Position numbers and translations under genes: made by a program. The notes below the pieces were generated by a model. That model did not search any database and had not been told where the DNA came from. It saw nothing but the letters and a program-made list of their open reading frames with translations. Source: Rhynchosporium graminicola (taxonomy: Eukaryota > Ascomycota > Leotiomycetes > Helotiales > Ploettnerulaceae). Taken from it: DNA of 64,000 nt. Positions 22,405-33,373 of this stretch are shown one piece after another (the first letter of the stretch is position 1; each line of letters begins with the position of its first letter). The stretch spans positions 214,130 through 278,129 of the forward strand of contig FJUW01000061.1 of NCBI GenBank assembly GCA_900074885.1. Direction: 5' to 3'.

Positions 22405-25400
22405 TCACAACTCACCAGCCTTCAACAACGCCCTGAGCGTAGTAACCTCCCTCCTCAACCTCGAGTTCTCCTTCTTGGTCCTCGCAACCTCCTCACTAGC
22501 TTCCTTAAGCTTGCCCATCAACTCCTCTTTCTCACCCTTCCCTCTAAGAGCCTTAACAATCTTGCCCAACTCCCCGTTGAACTTCTCATATAACAACTCG
22601 TTCTCGGCACTACTCTCCTTATAAAGCTGATCTAGAGCTTTAACCTTGAATTCTGAAGCTACGAGAGAGCGCTCGAGATCAGCTTTGATAGCTTCGTTGC
22701 GGGATGACAGGGAAGCCATTGTGGAGGGGATGCGTGATTCGAGAGCGCTGATATTTGAAGATAATCTGGCGATGTCGGAGGAGGATGGGGTTTTGGAAGT
22801 AGATGTGTGGGAAGAGGAAGCGTTTAGTTTCGCCATCTCGGCGCCGATTTTGGATAACTCAGATTGGAGAGATGCTTCAGCTTCATTAATAGCCTTAGCT
22901 TCATTCTGCAACCTCTCCCGCAGTTTCTGGGGTGATTGCAGGCGCAATTTCTGAGGTGAGGTTTTGCCTGGTGTGCTAGCGGTAGGAAGGCGGGAAGTCG
23001 ATGGAGCGCGGCCTACCAACGTAGGGATGTGAGATAGAGAGGGGGTTTTGCCGTGGCCTTTATTACAGGTAGGGGAGTTGAGGCTCCATAGATCTTTGGC
23101 TACGACGTCTGGAGGAGATTGGATATTTTGCGGTCGCTCAGTAAGACTACCGATATTTCGCGATAACATGAGCGGAGAGTTTTCTTTCTGATTCGGTGAG
23201 CCGGTTCTGTACATTGAAGCGCGGTTTCGATCCATGATGCCACTACCTCCTGCGACGGGGATCTTGGTTGGAGAGGGTGTTCGTGGGGAGGAGTTGAATT
23301 TTGAGGCTTTGCGCTCAATGGACATGGGAGAATTTCCGAGAGTGGCTGCAGCCATGAGACTCTTCAGATCGGAGAGAGAGCTTCGTCTCTTTTTCTTTTG
23401 AGACTTGGTCATTTCTTGCTTCTCTTCTGGTGGAGGTGAGGCGCCTATTATGCTTAACCTCGAAGGAGTTCCACTACTGGACGGACGCTCGTCGAATGCA
23501 CCTAATACAGTTGGTCTGTCGCGAGATATTGGTCGTCTGTGAGCGGATTCGATCGACTTTGAGCGCATGACGGATCCTTTGGATAGACTTGATGTGGTGA
23601 GTACTTCTCCTACGGCAGTGTTTCGACTTGATTTGCTCAGTGTCCGCCAGACCGATGGTCGATCGCTATCCTTGGTGCTGTTTTGTCTAAGTACGGTTTC
23701 CGCAAATCTTCTGCGAAACGAAGATGCATTTGACGCAACAGATCCGTTGGCAGAATGATTTGAGCGAGCGCCAGATATAGAACCGAAGCCTGAGCTGTTG
23801 ACGTTGGCAGCTGCGATTGCTCCAGGCCCAATATCGTCAAATAGTCGCTCTTGATCCTCGACCATACGATCAAGTAAGTTGATGTAGTCATGTGGATTAC
23901 CATCGATAACAAGCAGTTCAGCGAAAGCTGCGGTAAGTGCTCCACGGTCACCATCATTTCCACATCCATCTAGAAGATCTGCCAGTAACTTGATGATAGC
24001 GATGAAAGCTCTCCTATTCTGAGGAGCCATTTCGCCAAATACCAGTCGAACATAATCTGCGAAATCCGCAGGCATCATTTTCAAAGCTCGCTCTTGTAGC
24101 TCGTCAAGAGTTTGTGACGACATGACCTGTCCCATTTGGTCCTTCCATGCCATTCTCAAGTATTTCTCAAATGCCACGAAGAGGACATCGACAGAAGCTT
24201 CTGAAGCTGGTCTATTGTCGAAAGGATTCTCGATGAATGTGTTGTACACAGCGTTGATGGCAAGCTCATCAGCGGTACCACGATTCCTCAACACACGACC
24301 GACAATATTGCCTTTGCGGACCAGCAGGGCAGAAATGTAACCAGTGAAAGTCTCTTCCAAACGCACAAGGGGATTTCTGGGCTTCTCATCGGCACGAATA
24401 CTGCTTCGCAGCTCAACATCCTGGATCGAATGTGTAGATTTGTTGCTATTTGTTCTCTGCAATGATGGAGCTTGTATCGAAGGGACGTTGCCCATTATTG
24501 GAGTTCGCTGGTGTTTTGGCGGACTTGATCCACCATGAAAAGATGATGTAGAACTATTGAATCCACTGGACAAGAAATTGAGTAACTTGACAGGTGAGTT
24601 TGGTCGATATGATTTTGATTTATCACCCTCAGCTAGAATTGCGATTGACTTGAGGATCTTTGAGTGGAACGAGACGAAGGGGACTGTCAGGAATGGGTTG
24701 CTGACGTGGTGTTGTGACCGAAGTAAATCGTTCACTAAGGTCGTTAGATAGCAATATACATCAGAGTGGAGAAACTTACCTCGCTTTGCAAATGTAGGCA
24801 AGAAGTGCTCAGCTACCACTTCATCTACGAAGACTCTGTCATGTAGACCGTCGATTTCAAGTCTGTAAGTCAGTCCGCCTTGTAAAGCATTGACATTCGC
24901 AACAATATCGACACCATAATGTCCAACGGGAGCTCCTTTAGTGCCCTTAGCGTGGTCAACCACGACACGAATAGGTGCTGGTTCCCTTCGACCTTCAATC
25001 AGAGTATCAATGCCTTCTTCGAAAACGGCAGTGTGGATGGTGATCTCTGCAGATTGTAGTTTGATGGACCGCAAAGACCATTTGTCTGTATCCCTCTCCT
25101 TCTCCGAAAACCGCCCTTCAACTCTTGCTTTGGTGATCTCTTCGGTGAATTTCAGTGCTTTTCCATCATAAGCGCCTTGAAGCAGAAAAGCGCGGACATT
25201 CGCGGAGGGAGAATTGCGCTCTCTGCCAGTCCCAGCATCTTTCAACTCGTGTACTGAGACCATATTCACAAGCCGACCATCATCAGACAAAGTAAAGCGA
25301 GTGTCGCCCAGGATTTGCCAGCCAGAGAACACGAGCTCGTATATCTTCTTTTGTCCGCCTGCATTCGCAGTGATAGAAGCCATCATACTGGCAGCTGATG

Positions 25401-27036
25401 GTTTATCAACCTCAGCCATCAAGCCTCTAGAAGACAAGCTGCACTGAGCTGCTTTTTTGAGTACCACCACACAGTCGGCAAATAACAAGAACATGCCCTC
25501 TCGGTAAGATGTGGTTAATGCAATGAAGGGCGCTGGGAGTTCGAGGAAGTCAACAGCAGCGATAAGCCGACCTTGTGGATGCAACGAACTCGGCCATGCA
25601 TCAACAAGATTCCGTAATCGATTTACAATTTGCGATTTGTCTGTCGTAGGCGGATCAAGGGAGCAGATCGATGTAATCATATCTCTAGCCTTGAGCATCG
25701 ACTGCAAAGCGGGATGAAGGACTGGCAGATAGTTGACAATATTGTCAATGAAGAGACTGTATCGTGGTAATCTCTGAACTGGCTCGATAACAGCTGAGCG
25801 AAGTCTTTGCTCCCCAGTTTGCTGTACACGTTGCGAGAAGCTCGATTGCTGCCTCACAAACATGCTAATAATTTGGGGGAATTCTTGACTGGCGCGAATA
25901 TAATCCTGATAGCAGTCCGAAAATTGCGGAAACCACTCCAAAAGTACTTTGGCAAAGGCTAGAGCTCCAGTTGGGTCCTTCAATCGCCCATTGCCGCCAT
26001 ATCGAGATCCAGTAGAGCCAATTGCTGGTGCCTCAAGGTCTTGCATCGCACCCTCTTCCGTATCGTCCATAACCTTCTTTATATCCGCCAAAAAGGCCGA
26101 GTTGATCTGAAATATCCTATCGAGGGACGTTGGAAACAACTTCTGCAGATCTTGTTCCGTTGGACTGAAACTGCCAAATGCCTTGTTCTTGGCCTTGTCG
26201 CGAAAATCATCTGCGATATGGTTGACCAGTTCGTGCATTTTAATGACATATCGCTCTTCCGTATCAACCAGTTCTCCCATCTCTCTTCGTAACGACATCT
26301 TCTGCTCCTTCAAGAATGACTTTGTTCGATTGAGAGACGTAGGCTTCGAAGGGGCTCGGCGCAACTTTGACGTAGGAAGAAATGCGACCTCCCCAAACAG
26401 CTTCACCAATTGCGAATATGCGCCGTATTGCTTCAAAGTCGGGTCCAACAATTCATCGTCATCCATCTGGTCCTCGGGATCCACCTCCTCGAAAGGCGCA
26501 ATCGAGCCAGGAGGCAGTACCAAGTCAACATCTACATGATGTATATTCTGTGGGCGCAAAGCAGCCTCAATATCCCGCAAAACCTCCCCAATATTTTCCA
26601 CCCTGACCATTGAAGCAGCCAGATCCGCCGCATGTTGCTCCGCGAAAAGTGTTGGCGCAGAACCAGGTCTCTTCCCTCTCGAGCTCGCAGCCTGCACTAT
26701 CACACCACTCTTGACCACCTCGGGCAGTTCCTTGAAGTACTTCAACAGACCGAATGCGATACCTCGACATGTTTCATCGCCCTGCTTTTCGCGCGGTAGA
26801 TAGTTGACGGATTGATAGAAGGGCGAGTTGGGAGAGATGGTGATGCGCGGGTAGCTTTGGAAACCTGCTGCTGTGAAGACATGCACTTGAATTCTCGAGC
26901 TGTTGAGGGTAGAATTCGTAGTCGTCGATGGGCCGTGGAAGATCAAAACTGGAAGATGGCCTAGATTTGTGTCGGTGGTGTAGTAGAGAGTGACTTCGTC
27001 TTGCGACAGAGCCAGCTCGTCAGTAACTCGAACCAT
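22405..27036 (-). CDS. large DH-domain RhoGEF, Bud3-like, about 1528 aa
   Basis: Nearly one long frame. A DH (RhoGEF) domain at about 245-480 begins REMGELVDTEERYVIKMHEL, with the late helix LRSAVIEPVQRLPRYSLFID, and a PH-like region follows. The middle is helical. The C-terminal 500 residues are Ser/Pro-rich and low complexity, ending in coiled coil (AKAINEAEASLQSELSKI; TKKENSRLRREVTTLRALLK). Domain order, size and N-terminus fit fungal Bud3, a GEF that in filamentous fungi activates Rho4 at septation sites; the name is inference. A strong intron (GTAAGT...TCTAAC...TTAG, 24735-24779) of 45 nt is a multiple of three, so the frame stays open through it; splicing removes 15 codons and joins FAKR to NDLLRSQHHVSN. 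Confidence 0.8.
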   Translation of the reverse strand: MVRVTDELALSQDEVTLYYTTDTNLGHLPVLIFHGPSTTTNSTLNSSRIQVHVFTAAGFQSYPRITISPNSPFYQSVNYLPREKQGDETCRGIAFGLLKYFKELPEVVKSGVIVQAASSRGKRPGSAPTLFAEQHAADLAASMVRVENIGEVLRDIEAALRPQNIHHVDVDLVLPPGSIAPFEEVDPEDQMDDDELLDPTLKQYGAYSQLVKLFGEVAFLPTSKLRRAPSKPTSLNRTKSFLKEQKMSLRREMGELVDTEERYVIKMHELVNHIADDFRDKAKNKAFGSFSPTEQDLQKLFPTSLDRIFQINSAFLADIKKVMDDTEEGAMQDLEAPAIGSTGSRYGGNGRLKDPTGALAFAKVLLEWFPQFSDCYQDYIRASQEFPQIISMFVRQQSSFSQRVQQTGEQRLRSAVIEPVQRLPRYSLFIDNIVNYLPVLHPALQSMLKARDMITSICSLDPPTTDKSQIVNRLRNLVDAWPSSLHPQGRLIAAVDFLELPAPFIALTTSYREGMFLLFADCVVVLKKAAQCSLSSRGLMAEVDKPSAASMMASITANAGGQKKIYELVFSGWQILGDTRFTLSDDGRLVNMVSVHELKDAGTGRERNSPSANVRAFLLQGAYDGKALKFTEEITKARVEGRFSEKERDTDKWSLRSIKLQSAEITIHTAVFEEGIDTLIEGRREPAPIRVVVDHAKGTKGAPVGHYGVDIVANVNALQGGLTYRLEIDGLHDRVFVDEVVAEHFLPTFAKRGKFLHSDVYCYLTTLVNDLLRSQHHVSNPFLTVPFVSFHSKILKSIAILAEGDKSKSYRPNSPVKLLNFLSSGFNSSTSSFHGGSSPPKHQRTPIMGNVPSIQAPSLQRTNSNKSTHSIQDVELRSSIRADEKPRNPLVRLEETFTGYISALLVRKGNIVGRVLRNRGTADELAINAVYNTFIENPFDNRPASEASVDVLFVAFEKYLRMAWKDQMGQVMSSQTLDELQERALKMMPADFADYVRLVFGEMAPQNRRAFIAIIKLLADLLDGCGNDGDRGALTAAFAELLVIDGNPHDYINLLDRMVEDQERLFDDIGPGAIAAANVNSSGFGSISGARSNHSANGSVASNASSFRRRFAETVLRQNSTKDSDRPSVWRTLSKSSRNTAVGEVLTTSSLSKGSVMRSKSIESAHRRPISRDRPTVLGAFDERPSSSGTPSRLSIIGASPPPEEKQEMTKSQKKKRRSSLSDLKSLMAAATLGNSPMSIERKASKFNSSPRTPSPTKIPVAGGSGIMDRNRASMYRTGSPNQKENSPLMLSRNIGSLTERPQNIQSPPDVVAKDLWSLNSPTCNKGHGKTPSLSHIPTLVGRAPSTSRLPTASTPGKTSPQKLRLQSPQKLRERLQNEAKAINEAEASLQSELSKIGAEMAKLNASSSHTSTSKTPSSSDIARLSSNISALESRIPSTMASLSSRNEAIKADLERSLVASEFKVKALDQLYKESSAENELLYEKFNGELGKIVKALRGKGEKEELMGKLKEASEEVARTKKENSRLRREVTTLRALLKAGEL

Positions 27037-27831
27037 ATTGCACGATGGCTACGAGATGGCCTGGCCTGGCCTGGACGTCCTTGAAAAGGTATTGTTCCGA
27101 GATCGAGATCGTCGATGGCTAAGGTAGTCCGGGTCACTCAATTGGCCTCGGGCATGGCGGAGGCCCCTCGAAGATGGTGGATCAAAGGCGTGGATGTTGC
27201 TTTTGCTCAAGAAATCATTTATGGTGTGCTAAAGTCGGTTGCGATGCGCATCTGGTTGGACGAGGTCGAGGTCGGCAGGAAAACAAACAAACGTGGACGC
27301 GTTGAACTTACTCGCACGCGACTTATTGACTCGTTCGAATTCGATGCAGAAAAGCAATTAGCTTATCAGATCATATCAAGAGTAAACGGTGAGTGTACTT
27401 GGTGACTGGTTTCACTGCTGCACAATGCTGCACAATGCTGCAAATCCAGGGATTATTCCGGTGCGATGACTGAGGTTAGTGGTGCTCTCCGGCGTCATCT
27501 CATGCTATCTTTAGATTTGATCCATCGAGTTATCTGCAGCGGCGAGATTGTCATGCGATGATTGGCCAGGTGCCCACTTTGTCAACACGCGATTGTACAA
27601 CCCCGCCAAACATTTATTAAACGTGAAATATCCTTCGGTTTCCCATGGACAAAAATGAACTTCTTGAGCGAAGATCCCGATAAACCTACAAGCATCAGGG
27701 AAGAGAACTACTGCACATTAACACTCCGTACAGCTCTGACTTGGTAACCGTTTCACGTTCGCGCATCTAGCAGGACATTTCAATAGGAAGATTGCTAAAG
27801 TGCATAGCAGGAGAGGCAGCTTACAACCACA
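27037..27831. promoter_or_regulatory. divergent intergenic region (RhoGEF / Dcc1-like)
   Basis: 795 bp between divergent start codons, expected to carry both promoters. CTGCACAATG is repeated in tandem at about 27417-27442. The 96-codon forward ORF at 27115-27405 has no recognisable features. Confidence 0.4.
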
Positions 27832-28340
27832 ATGGCGACACAGTATACCACCGATATTCCTTTCTCGTCGAGTCAAACGCAGCAAGCTTTCAAGCTGCTG
27901 GAGCTACCATCTGAACTTCTCGCCTTACTAGAATCCGAGAATCCTCCCACGTACGCCGTGCAATACGCCCCCACCTCCTTCTCCAATTTCCCCTCGTCAA
28001 CCCCTCCTACCACTCTCACTGACACCCCCGCAGGTTTACAATAGCATCATCTCTCTCGACTCTCACAGCACCAGGCTATGCGCTCCTCTGCCACGGCACG
28101 AAACAATACCAAATGCGACAGAAGAACACGTCGAATCCACTCCTCATCCTACAGCCTTCCTCGACCGGATCAACAGTGGCGGATGACGCGGACACGTTTA
28201 TACCGCAGCCGAGCGTGACGGCGATAAGCAAGATCGAGGACACGATTGAGTTGATATTAAAAGATGAGGGGGAAAAGAAGGAGGTTAAGGTCAATAAGTG
28301 GCATGAGAAGTTTGCGAAAACGAGGGGGGAGAGGAAATGA
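27832..28340 (+). CDS. Dcc1-like sister chromatid cohesion protein, internally shortened, 141 aa
   Basis: Two exons (27832-27950 and 28034-28340; intron 27951-28033, GTACGC...CGCAG). The N-terminal part matches the start of Dcc1, a subunit of the Ctf18-RFC clamp loader: FKLLELPSELLALLESENPP, then PGYALLCHGTKQYQMRQKNT and SNPLLILQP. Reading continues PSVTAISKIEDTIELI and passes at once into a basic C-terminus KVNKWHEKFAKTRGERK, which resembles the extreme C-terminus of fungal Dcc1. Usual length is well over 300 residues, so the central region (winged-helix part) appears missing, with no extra exon between. It could be a decayed copy, a real minimal form or an assembly deletion. Confidence 0.6.
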
Positions 28341-29910
28341 TAGGAAAGACAAAGGTGGGAGACATATCTGCTGGTGAAGAGATAGGAACGCTTCTACTTC
28401 CGCTGGCAATGTTATTGAGACCTAGGATCTCATGGTCATAGAGTTGTCAAGCTGCAGCACGAAACATGAACAAGACATGCGATCAAGGTGTGCCCAAGAC
28501 CAGGAAGGAAAGCATTGCTGTAGAGCATGAAGAATGGGCGAAGGCCATGTCGAGGATGAACTTCGCCATGATGGCACGGCTAGCGACGCAAGGCACATTC
28601 GTCTTTGGTGGAAACATGATCTATCTATCTTACTAAAGTCGCGAGATCTTTGTAGGTATGACGCCGATACGAAGTACAGAACTCTTGATAAGATATCCTG
28701 GATTGAGTTTTCGGATTCGCGACAGTATGATAAGACACCGACTAAAGCGTTACTTCAAGATCATCTAGTCATCTAGGTTTTCGAAACTTTGCTAGTTCTT
28801 CTCAGCACACGTCAGTGGCGTTTTTCCCAACGTAATACACCATGTGACCGCTAGCTAGCTACCGTGTCACCTTACTCGAGTAGGTGACCAGAACTTGATA
28901 GCTATATAGACCGAGGCATCTTGAACGGAAGTACTTTGGCTTAGTCAATAATCAATTGCTACGGCCGATAGACCATCACCCAATTGAACCTCTTCATCAA
29001 TTGACTCGCTCATCTCCGGGCAACTTTTCCGCTTACAATCAAAGCTCAAGAGTTGAAAGAAAAATGCTTGATGATATCCACACAACCACCGGGCCGACTC
29101 TCCACCCGACATGGCAACAACCAACAGGATAAGCATATCACGTTACAACTCCATAAAATGTTCGTGCGAACGGGGATGTCAACTGCGAAACATCCAATAA
29201 GCACTCCAATTGCGGGTCAGACTCTTATCTGCCTGCACCTCCAGCTCATCAGCCTCGACATGGTTTTGGACCGAGGCTTTCCTACGGATTTTACCCCTAC
29301 GACGGCGGCCAAACTGTGTCGTCTTGGATGATGATAATGGTGGATTATTCTCCCCTTTCCAAGTTTGATGTCTTTCACGACTCTGCTCAAAGTTCGGATA
29401 CACCGAAAGCTCGGTATCGCTGATTTGACACTCTATCCGTACACGAACGGGAGTAGATCAGAATGGATCGGAACCAGCATTCGCTTTTCTTCGACCCAGT
29501 TATTCTATAATGAGTAAGTATAATCTATTTCCTGCTGCATTGAGAGGCAAGATGCCTGCCGAGGTCCACCGGGACTTTTGCATGGTATTTTTTCATCAGG
29601 AGATGGGAAAAGAGGCCTGGTGTGTCTATTGTGGATCAACATCTACAATCTCTGCTTTCCTTCCTCGGTACGGTACGTTCGATGCCATGATGATTCGATA
29701 TCAACCACTAGATCGGAGGTTGCATGCTCCGTTGGATACCGGTGTGTAGTATTGATAAGTATTTGATCATTCCCTTCTGTCTTCTTTTGCTATCGAGGGA
29801 TTCCGTTTTCAATCTGTCGTTCTGTATATTCGTCCTTTCTTACAGTACACTTGGATATTCTCTCACCTCTACGATATATTCGTTTAATATCGTCAAGTCA
29901 GAGTATCAAG
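28341..29910. other. intergenic, 1.57 kb
   Basis: Several short ORFs on both strands show no domain or splice-site support. The last few hundred bases should carry the promoter and 5' UTR of the MFS gene starting at 29911. Confidence 0.4.
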
Positions 29911-31652
29911 ATGGTGGCTTCCACAGAACCCCAGTCACTAGATATAGATAAGGAGGAAGGGCTACAAACATCATGGGACTCGATCTCAGCGCCAGAAACA
30001 GCAGTCAACACCGCCGCGCCATCACGCAGTCCCTCTGTCCACAACGAATCCACCTCCAGTGTACAAGATGTTGATCTCGAAGCAGGTCAGAATGAGAAAC
30101 CAACACCGGCTCCAGCTTCAGGTGTTGATACAGCCACCAATATCGTTAACTGGGACGGGCCAAACGATCCAGAAAACCCGATGAACTTCCCCAGGAGTAA
30201 GAAATGGACGATCACGCTCGTGACGGCACTGATGACTTTCTGCGTCTCATTCGCAAGTTCGGTGTTCAGTACTGCGACGGAAGTTACTGCGAAGAAGTGG
30301 GATGTCAGTTTAGAAGTCATGATCTTGGGTGTATCACTCTACGTACTTGGGTTCGCTTGTGGTAGGTCCCTTCTAGATACCTATAGCAGTTATTTCAGAT
30401 AGAAGAAACTGACACTCATCAGGTCCTCTCGCCTGGGGTCCCCTTTCCGAAGTCTACGGCCGTACTCAGCCCCTCTTCCTCGGCTTCTTCCTATTTACCA
30501 TCTTTCAAATCCCCGTCGCCACCGCCCCTAACGTCGCCACAATAATGATCTCCCGCTTCCTTGGTGGCTGTTTTGGCGCCGCGCCTATTGCCATCGTCGG
30601 CGGAACCTACGTCGATTTCTGGGATACACTTGACCGCGGCATCGCCACAGCTGCTTTTGCAGGCGCGACATTCATCGGTCCCATCGCTGGTCCTATCGTC
30701 GGTGAGTTCATCACGCAGAGTTATCTAGGCTGGAGATGGACTGCGTGGATCACGTTGATCATGAGTGCTTTCTTTGGGATCTTGGGACTGTTCACCGTGC
30801 CTGAGACTTACGCGCCGATTCTGCTGAAGAGGAAGGCGGAACGCATGAGGCATGAGACGGGGAATTGGGCGCTGCATTCGTTGATTGATGAGCAGCCTGT
30901 GAATGCTAAGGCGTTGTTGGAGAAGTATTTCATGAAACCTTGGGTTATGTTGTTTAGAGAGCCAATTGTAAGACCCTCCTTTCTTTACCTCGCCACGAAA
31001 CATATTTACTAACACACAACAGCTTATGGCAATGACCCTCTACTCCTCTCTCGTATATTCTATCCTCTACCTCATCTTCTTCGCCTACCCCTACTCCTTC
31101 CGCGTTGTTCGCGGCTGGTCACCCACAATCGCCTCCCTCCCCTTCCTCGGCATCTTCATCGGCATCGTAATCTGCTGCGTCTACATCGCCATCGACACCA
31201 AAACCCGGTTCAACAAACTCCTCCTCGCATCCACCAAACCCTTCATCCCCGAAGCCCGTCTCCCACCCATGATAATCGGTAGCGTCATGCTCCCAATCGG
31301 TCTCTTCTGGTTCGCATGGACGAGTAATCCAGATCTCCACTGGGCGCCTCAAGTCGTCTCGGGAATATTCATCGGCTGCGGAATCTTCCTCGTCTTCCTC
31401 CCCAGTCAGATCTACATCGTCGACACATATCTCTTGAACGCCAATTCCGCTCTCGCGGCTAGTAGTTGTGTGCGCGCTTTGATGGCGGCGGGATTCCCAC
31501 TCTTCGCTACGTACATGTATCAAGATATGGGTGTTGACTGGGCGACTAGTTTGCTGGGTTTTCTGTGTCTAGCTATGATGCCATTCCCTGTGCTGTTTTG
31601 GCAATACGGTGAGAAATTGAGGATGAAGGGACGGTTTGCTTTTGCTTTATAA
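29911..31652 (+). CDS. MFS transporter, DHA1 drug:H+ antiporter type, 541 aa
   Basis: Three exons: 29911-30361, 30423-30967, 31023-31652. A hydrophilic N-terminus of about 100 residues (Ser/Thr/Pro-rich) is followed by NWDGPNDPENPMNF, typical of fungal DHA1 exporters, and then about 12 membrane segments. The loop 2-3 motif reads GPLSEVYGRTQPL. TM5 carries the antiporter-like AGATFIGPIAGPIVGEF. The central loop (VPETYAPILLKRKAERMR) is the usual PETYAP-LL motif. The family exports drugs, polyamines or metabolites at the plasma membrane. Start chosen at the ATG before VASTEPQ; an in-frame ATG at 29851 would add 20 residues. Confidence 0.88.
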
Positions 31653-32332
31653 CGTGATGGAAGCGGGGCAGGAAAATAATGTTAATGAAAGTTGCGTTGC
31701 AATTGGAAAGGCAAGTGTGCTTGCAGACTTGACTTTGGAAGAATAGAAACTAGATGTAGATAGATAGACCGAGATACCCTAATAGATTATTGATAATTCA
31801 TATACTAGTATCTCGTTCCTGTGATGGCTACTTGCATGAGATCGGGTGTTTTTGATCTCTCTTCCTAATTTGAATTGGCAAAACACAAACGACCTATTCA
31901 GAGATCCCCTCCAGCAGCGCGAATGAAACAGAAACTCTGTAAAAGACACACACAAATCTCACGACATCCAACCGAAATCCCAGTCAATCACAAAGCGCTA
32001 TTCTAATCCAGTCCCCTTCAACTCCACTACTAAACACAGCAAGATAGACTCCAAAGATAATACCCTAGTGTACTACACTACACTGCACTACCCTTATCAC
32101 CGCATCATAAGATCTGTTAAATTGTCAATTCCTCTCCTCTTCTCTCCTCTCCTCCAGACCCTTTCCTAGTATAGGAAAATAAGGCTCTTCTTATTCGCAA
32201 CACGTTCAGAGGATGAGGATGAGAATGAGAACGAAAGACGAAAAGAGGTAGGAGAAGTTGCGATGCGTGATGGAGAGTCTAGGAGTTGAGAGGGGAGAGA
32301 GGAAGCTAGATGAGTTCAAGTTGAAGGGATCG

Positions 32333-32504
32333 GGAAAGGTGAGTTCTGGGGTTTTGATAGATGCGGAATGTTGGGGTGGTAGGAGAGGAGGAGAGGAGAG
32401 GAGAGGAGAGGAGGGGAGATGAGATGAGATGAGAAGAAAAGTTGAGGTTTCGGGAGACTTCGAGAGAGGGAGGGAGGCAAGGAAGCTTTTGCAGCTTGTG
32501 TGTG

Positions 32505-32592
<88 letters not shown>

Positions 32593-32750
32593 CAAAGTCT
32601 TAAAACAAGAGAGAAGAAGAGAGTTAGAGGGAGTTATGATATGTGAAAGAGAATTTAGGAGAGGGCTTTCCTAGAGATGAATTTGAGAGGGGGGGAAGGT
32701 GGTTTCTGGGTTATTGATAGATGCGGAAAGTTAGGGTAGTGGGGGAAAGG
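32333..32750. repeat. imperfect duplicated segment flanking the GA microsatellite
   Basis: The segment near 32333-32395 (with GATAGATGCGGAATGTTGGG) recurs near 32696-32755 (with GATAGATGCGGAAAGTTAGG), about 360 bp apart in the same orientation, with further weaker similarity upstream of each copy. Confidence 0.55.
32508..32591. repeat. (GA)42 microsatellite
   Basis: 84 bp of uninterrupted GA dinucleotide on the forward strand. ORFs running through it (poly Ser-Leu or Arg-Glu) are artefacts. Confidence 0.98.
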
Positions 32751-33373
32751 AGGAGAGAGGAGGTTATGGCTGTGCTGTTATGAGAGGAGGTGGTTTCGGC
32801 GAGTCAAGAGAGGGAATGGAGGTGTTCAGAGCTTATGTTAGAGAAGTGAAGAAAACTGAAGAGTGAAAGAGAGAGAGGGATAGAGAGAGGTAGAGAGACA
32901 GCAGTCAAGAGGAAATGTTACGACGTGTAATAAAACAGGGTGAAGACAAAAGAACGCGCTAGTACGTTTGAGGAGGTAAGCAAGTAAGAGGGACAGGTTT
33001 CGATATGTAATAAATACTTCAAGGAAAAGCTGCGCTATTAATCTTTAAGCAGTGAGTGAAAGTGAAATGCAGAAAGATGATGCGAGACTATACTATTGAA
33101 TAGTATTATTGCGAGATACTGTGTATCAGTATCACTCTCGTTATCTGTTTCGCTAGTATAGCGAATTGAGGCTATTCAGAACCTTGCTTAGATAGTATAA
33201 GAAGTAAAGTGGAAATGATTACGACGTGTAATAAAGGCTTTTAGAAGGGAGCGCCAGACTGCTTCGAGCAGGCTCGCAAAGGTAAATAATAGCTATGTAT
33301 ACCAAAAATATGTATACGAACAGAAACCTCCATGATGTCTGAAGCATCGCTTCTACATACCCGCTCCTTCAGC

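Larger units (their letters stand above)
31653..33373. other. intergenic, 1.7 kb with long purine-rich stretch
   Basis: Separates the two MFS genes. From about 32200 to 32900 the forward strand is strongly purine-rich (GGAGAG, GAGA arrays), with the (GA)42 tract in the middle. Similar GTAATAAA words recur at about 32925, 33007 and 33228. No gene seen. Confidence 0.6.

Noticed and set aside
27115..27405. 96-codon forward ORF in the RhoGEF/Dcc1 promoter
   Set aside because: No domain, no homologous pattern and no splice context; more likely promoter sequence.
31119..31523. 134-codon acidic reverse ORF
   Set aside because: It is antisense to the third exon of the DHA1-type MFS transporter, whose membrane helices explain the base pattern.
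32508..32591. Possible CRISPR-like or telomeric repeat
   Set aside because: It is a plain GA microsatellite without spacers; no CRISPR array or TTAGGG telomere array is present in the window.
32206..32674. ORFs of poly Ser-Leu and poly Arg-Glu through the GA tract
   Set aside because: They are translations of a dinucleotide repeat with no flanking coding signal.
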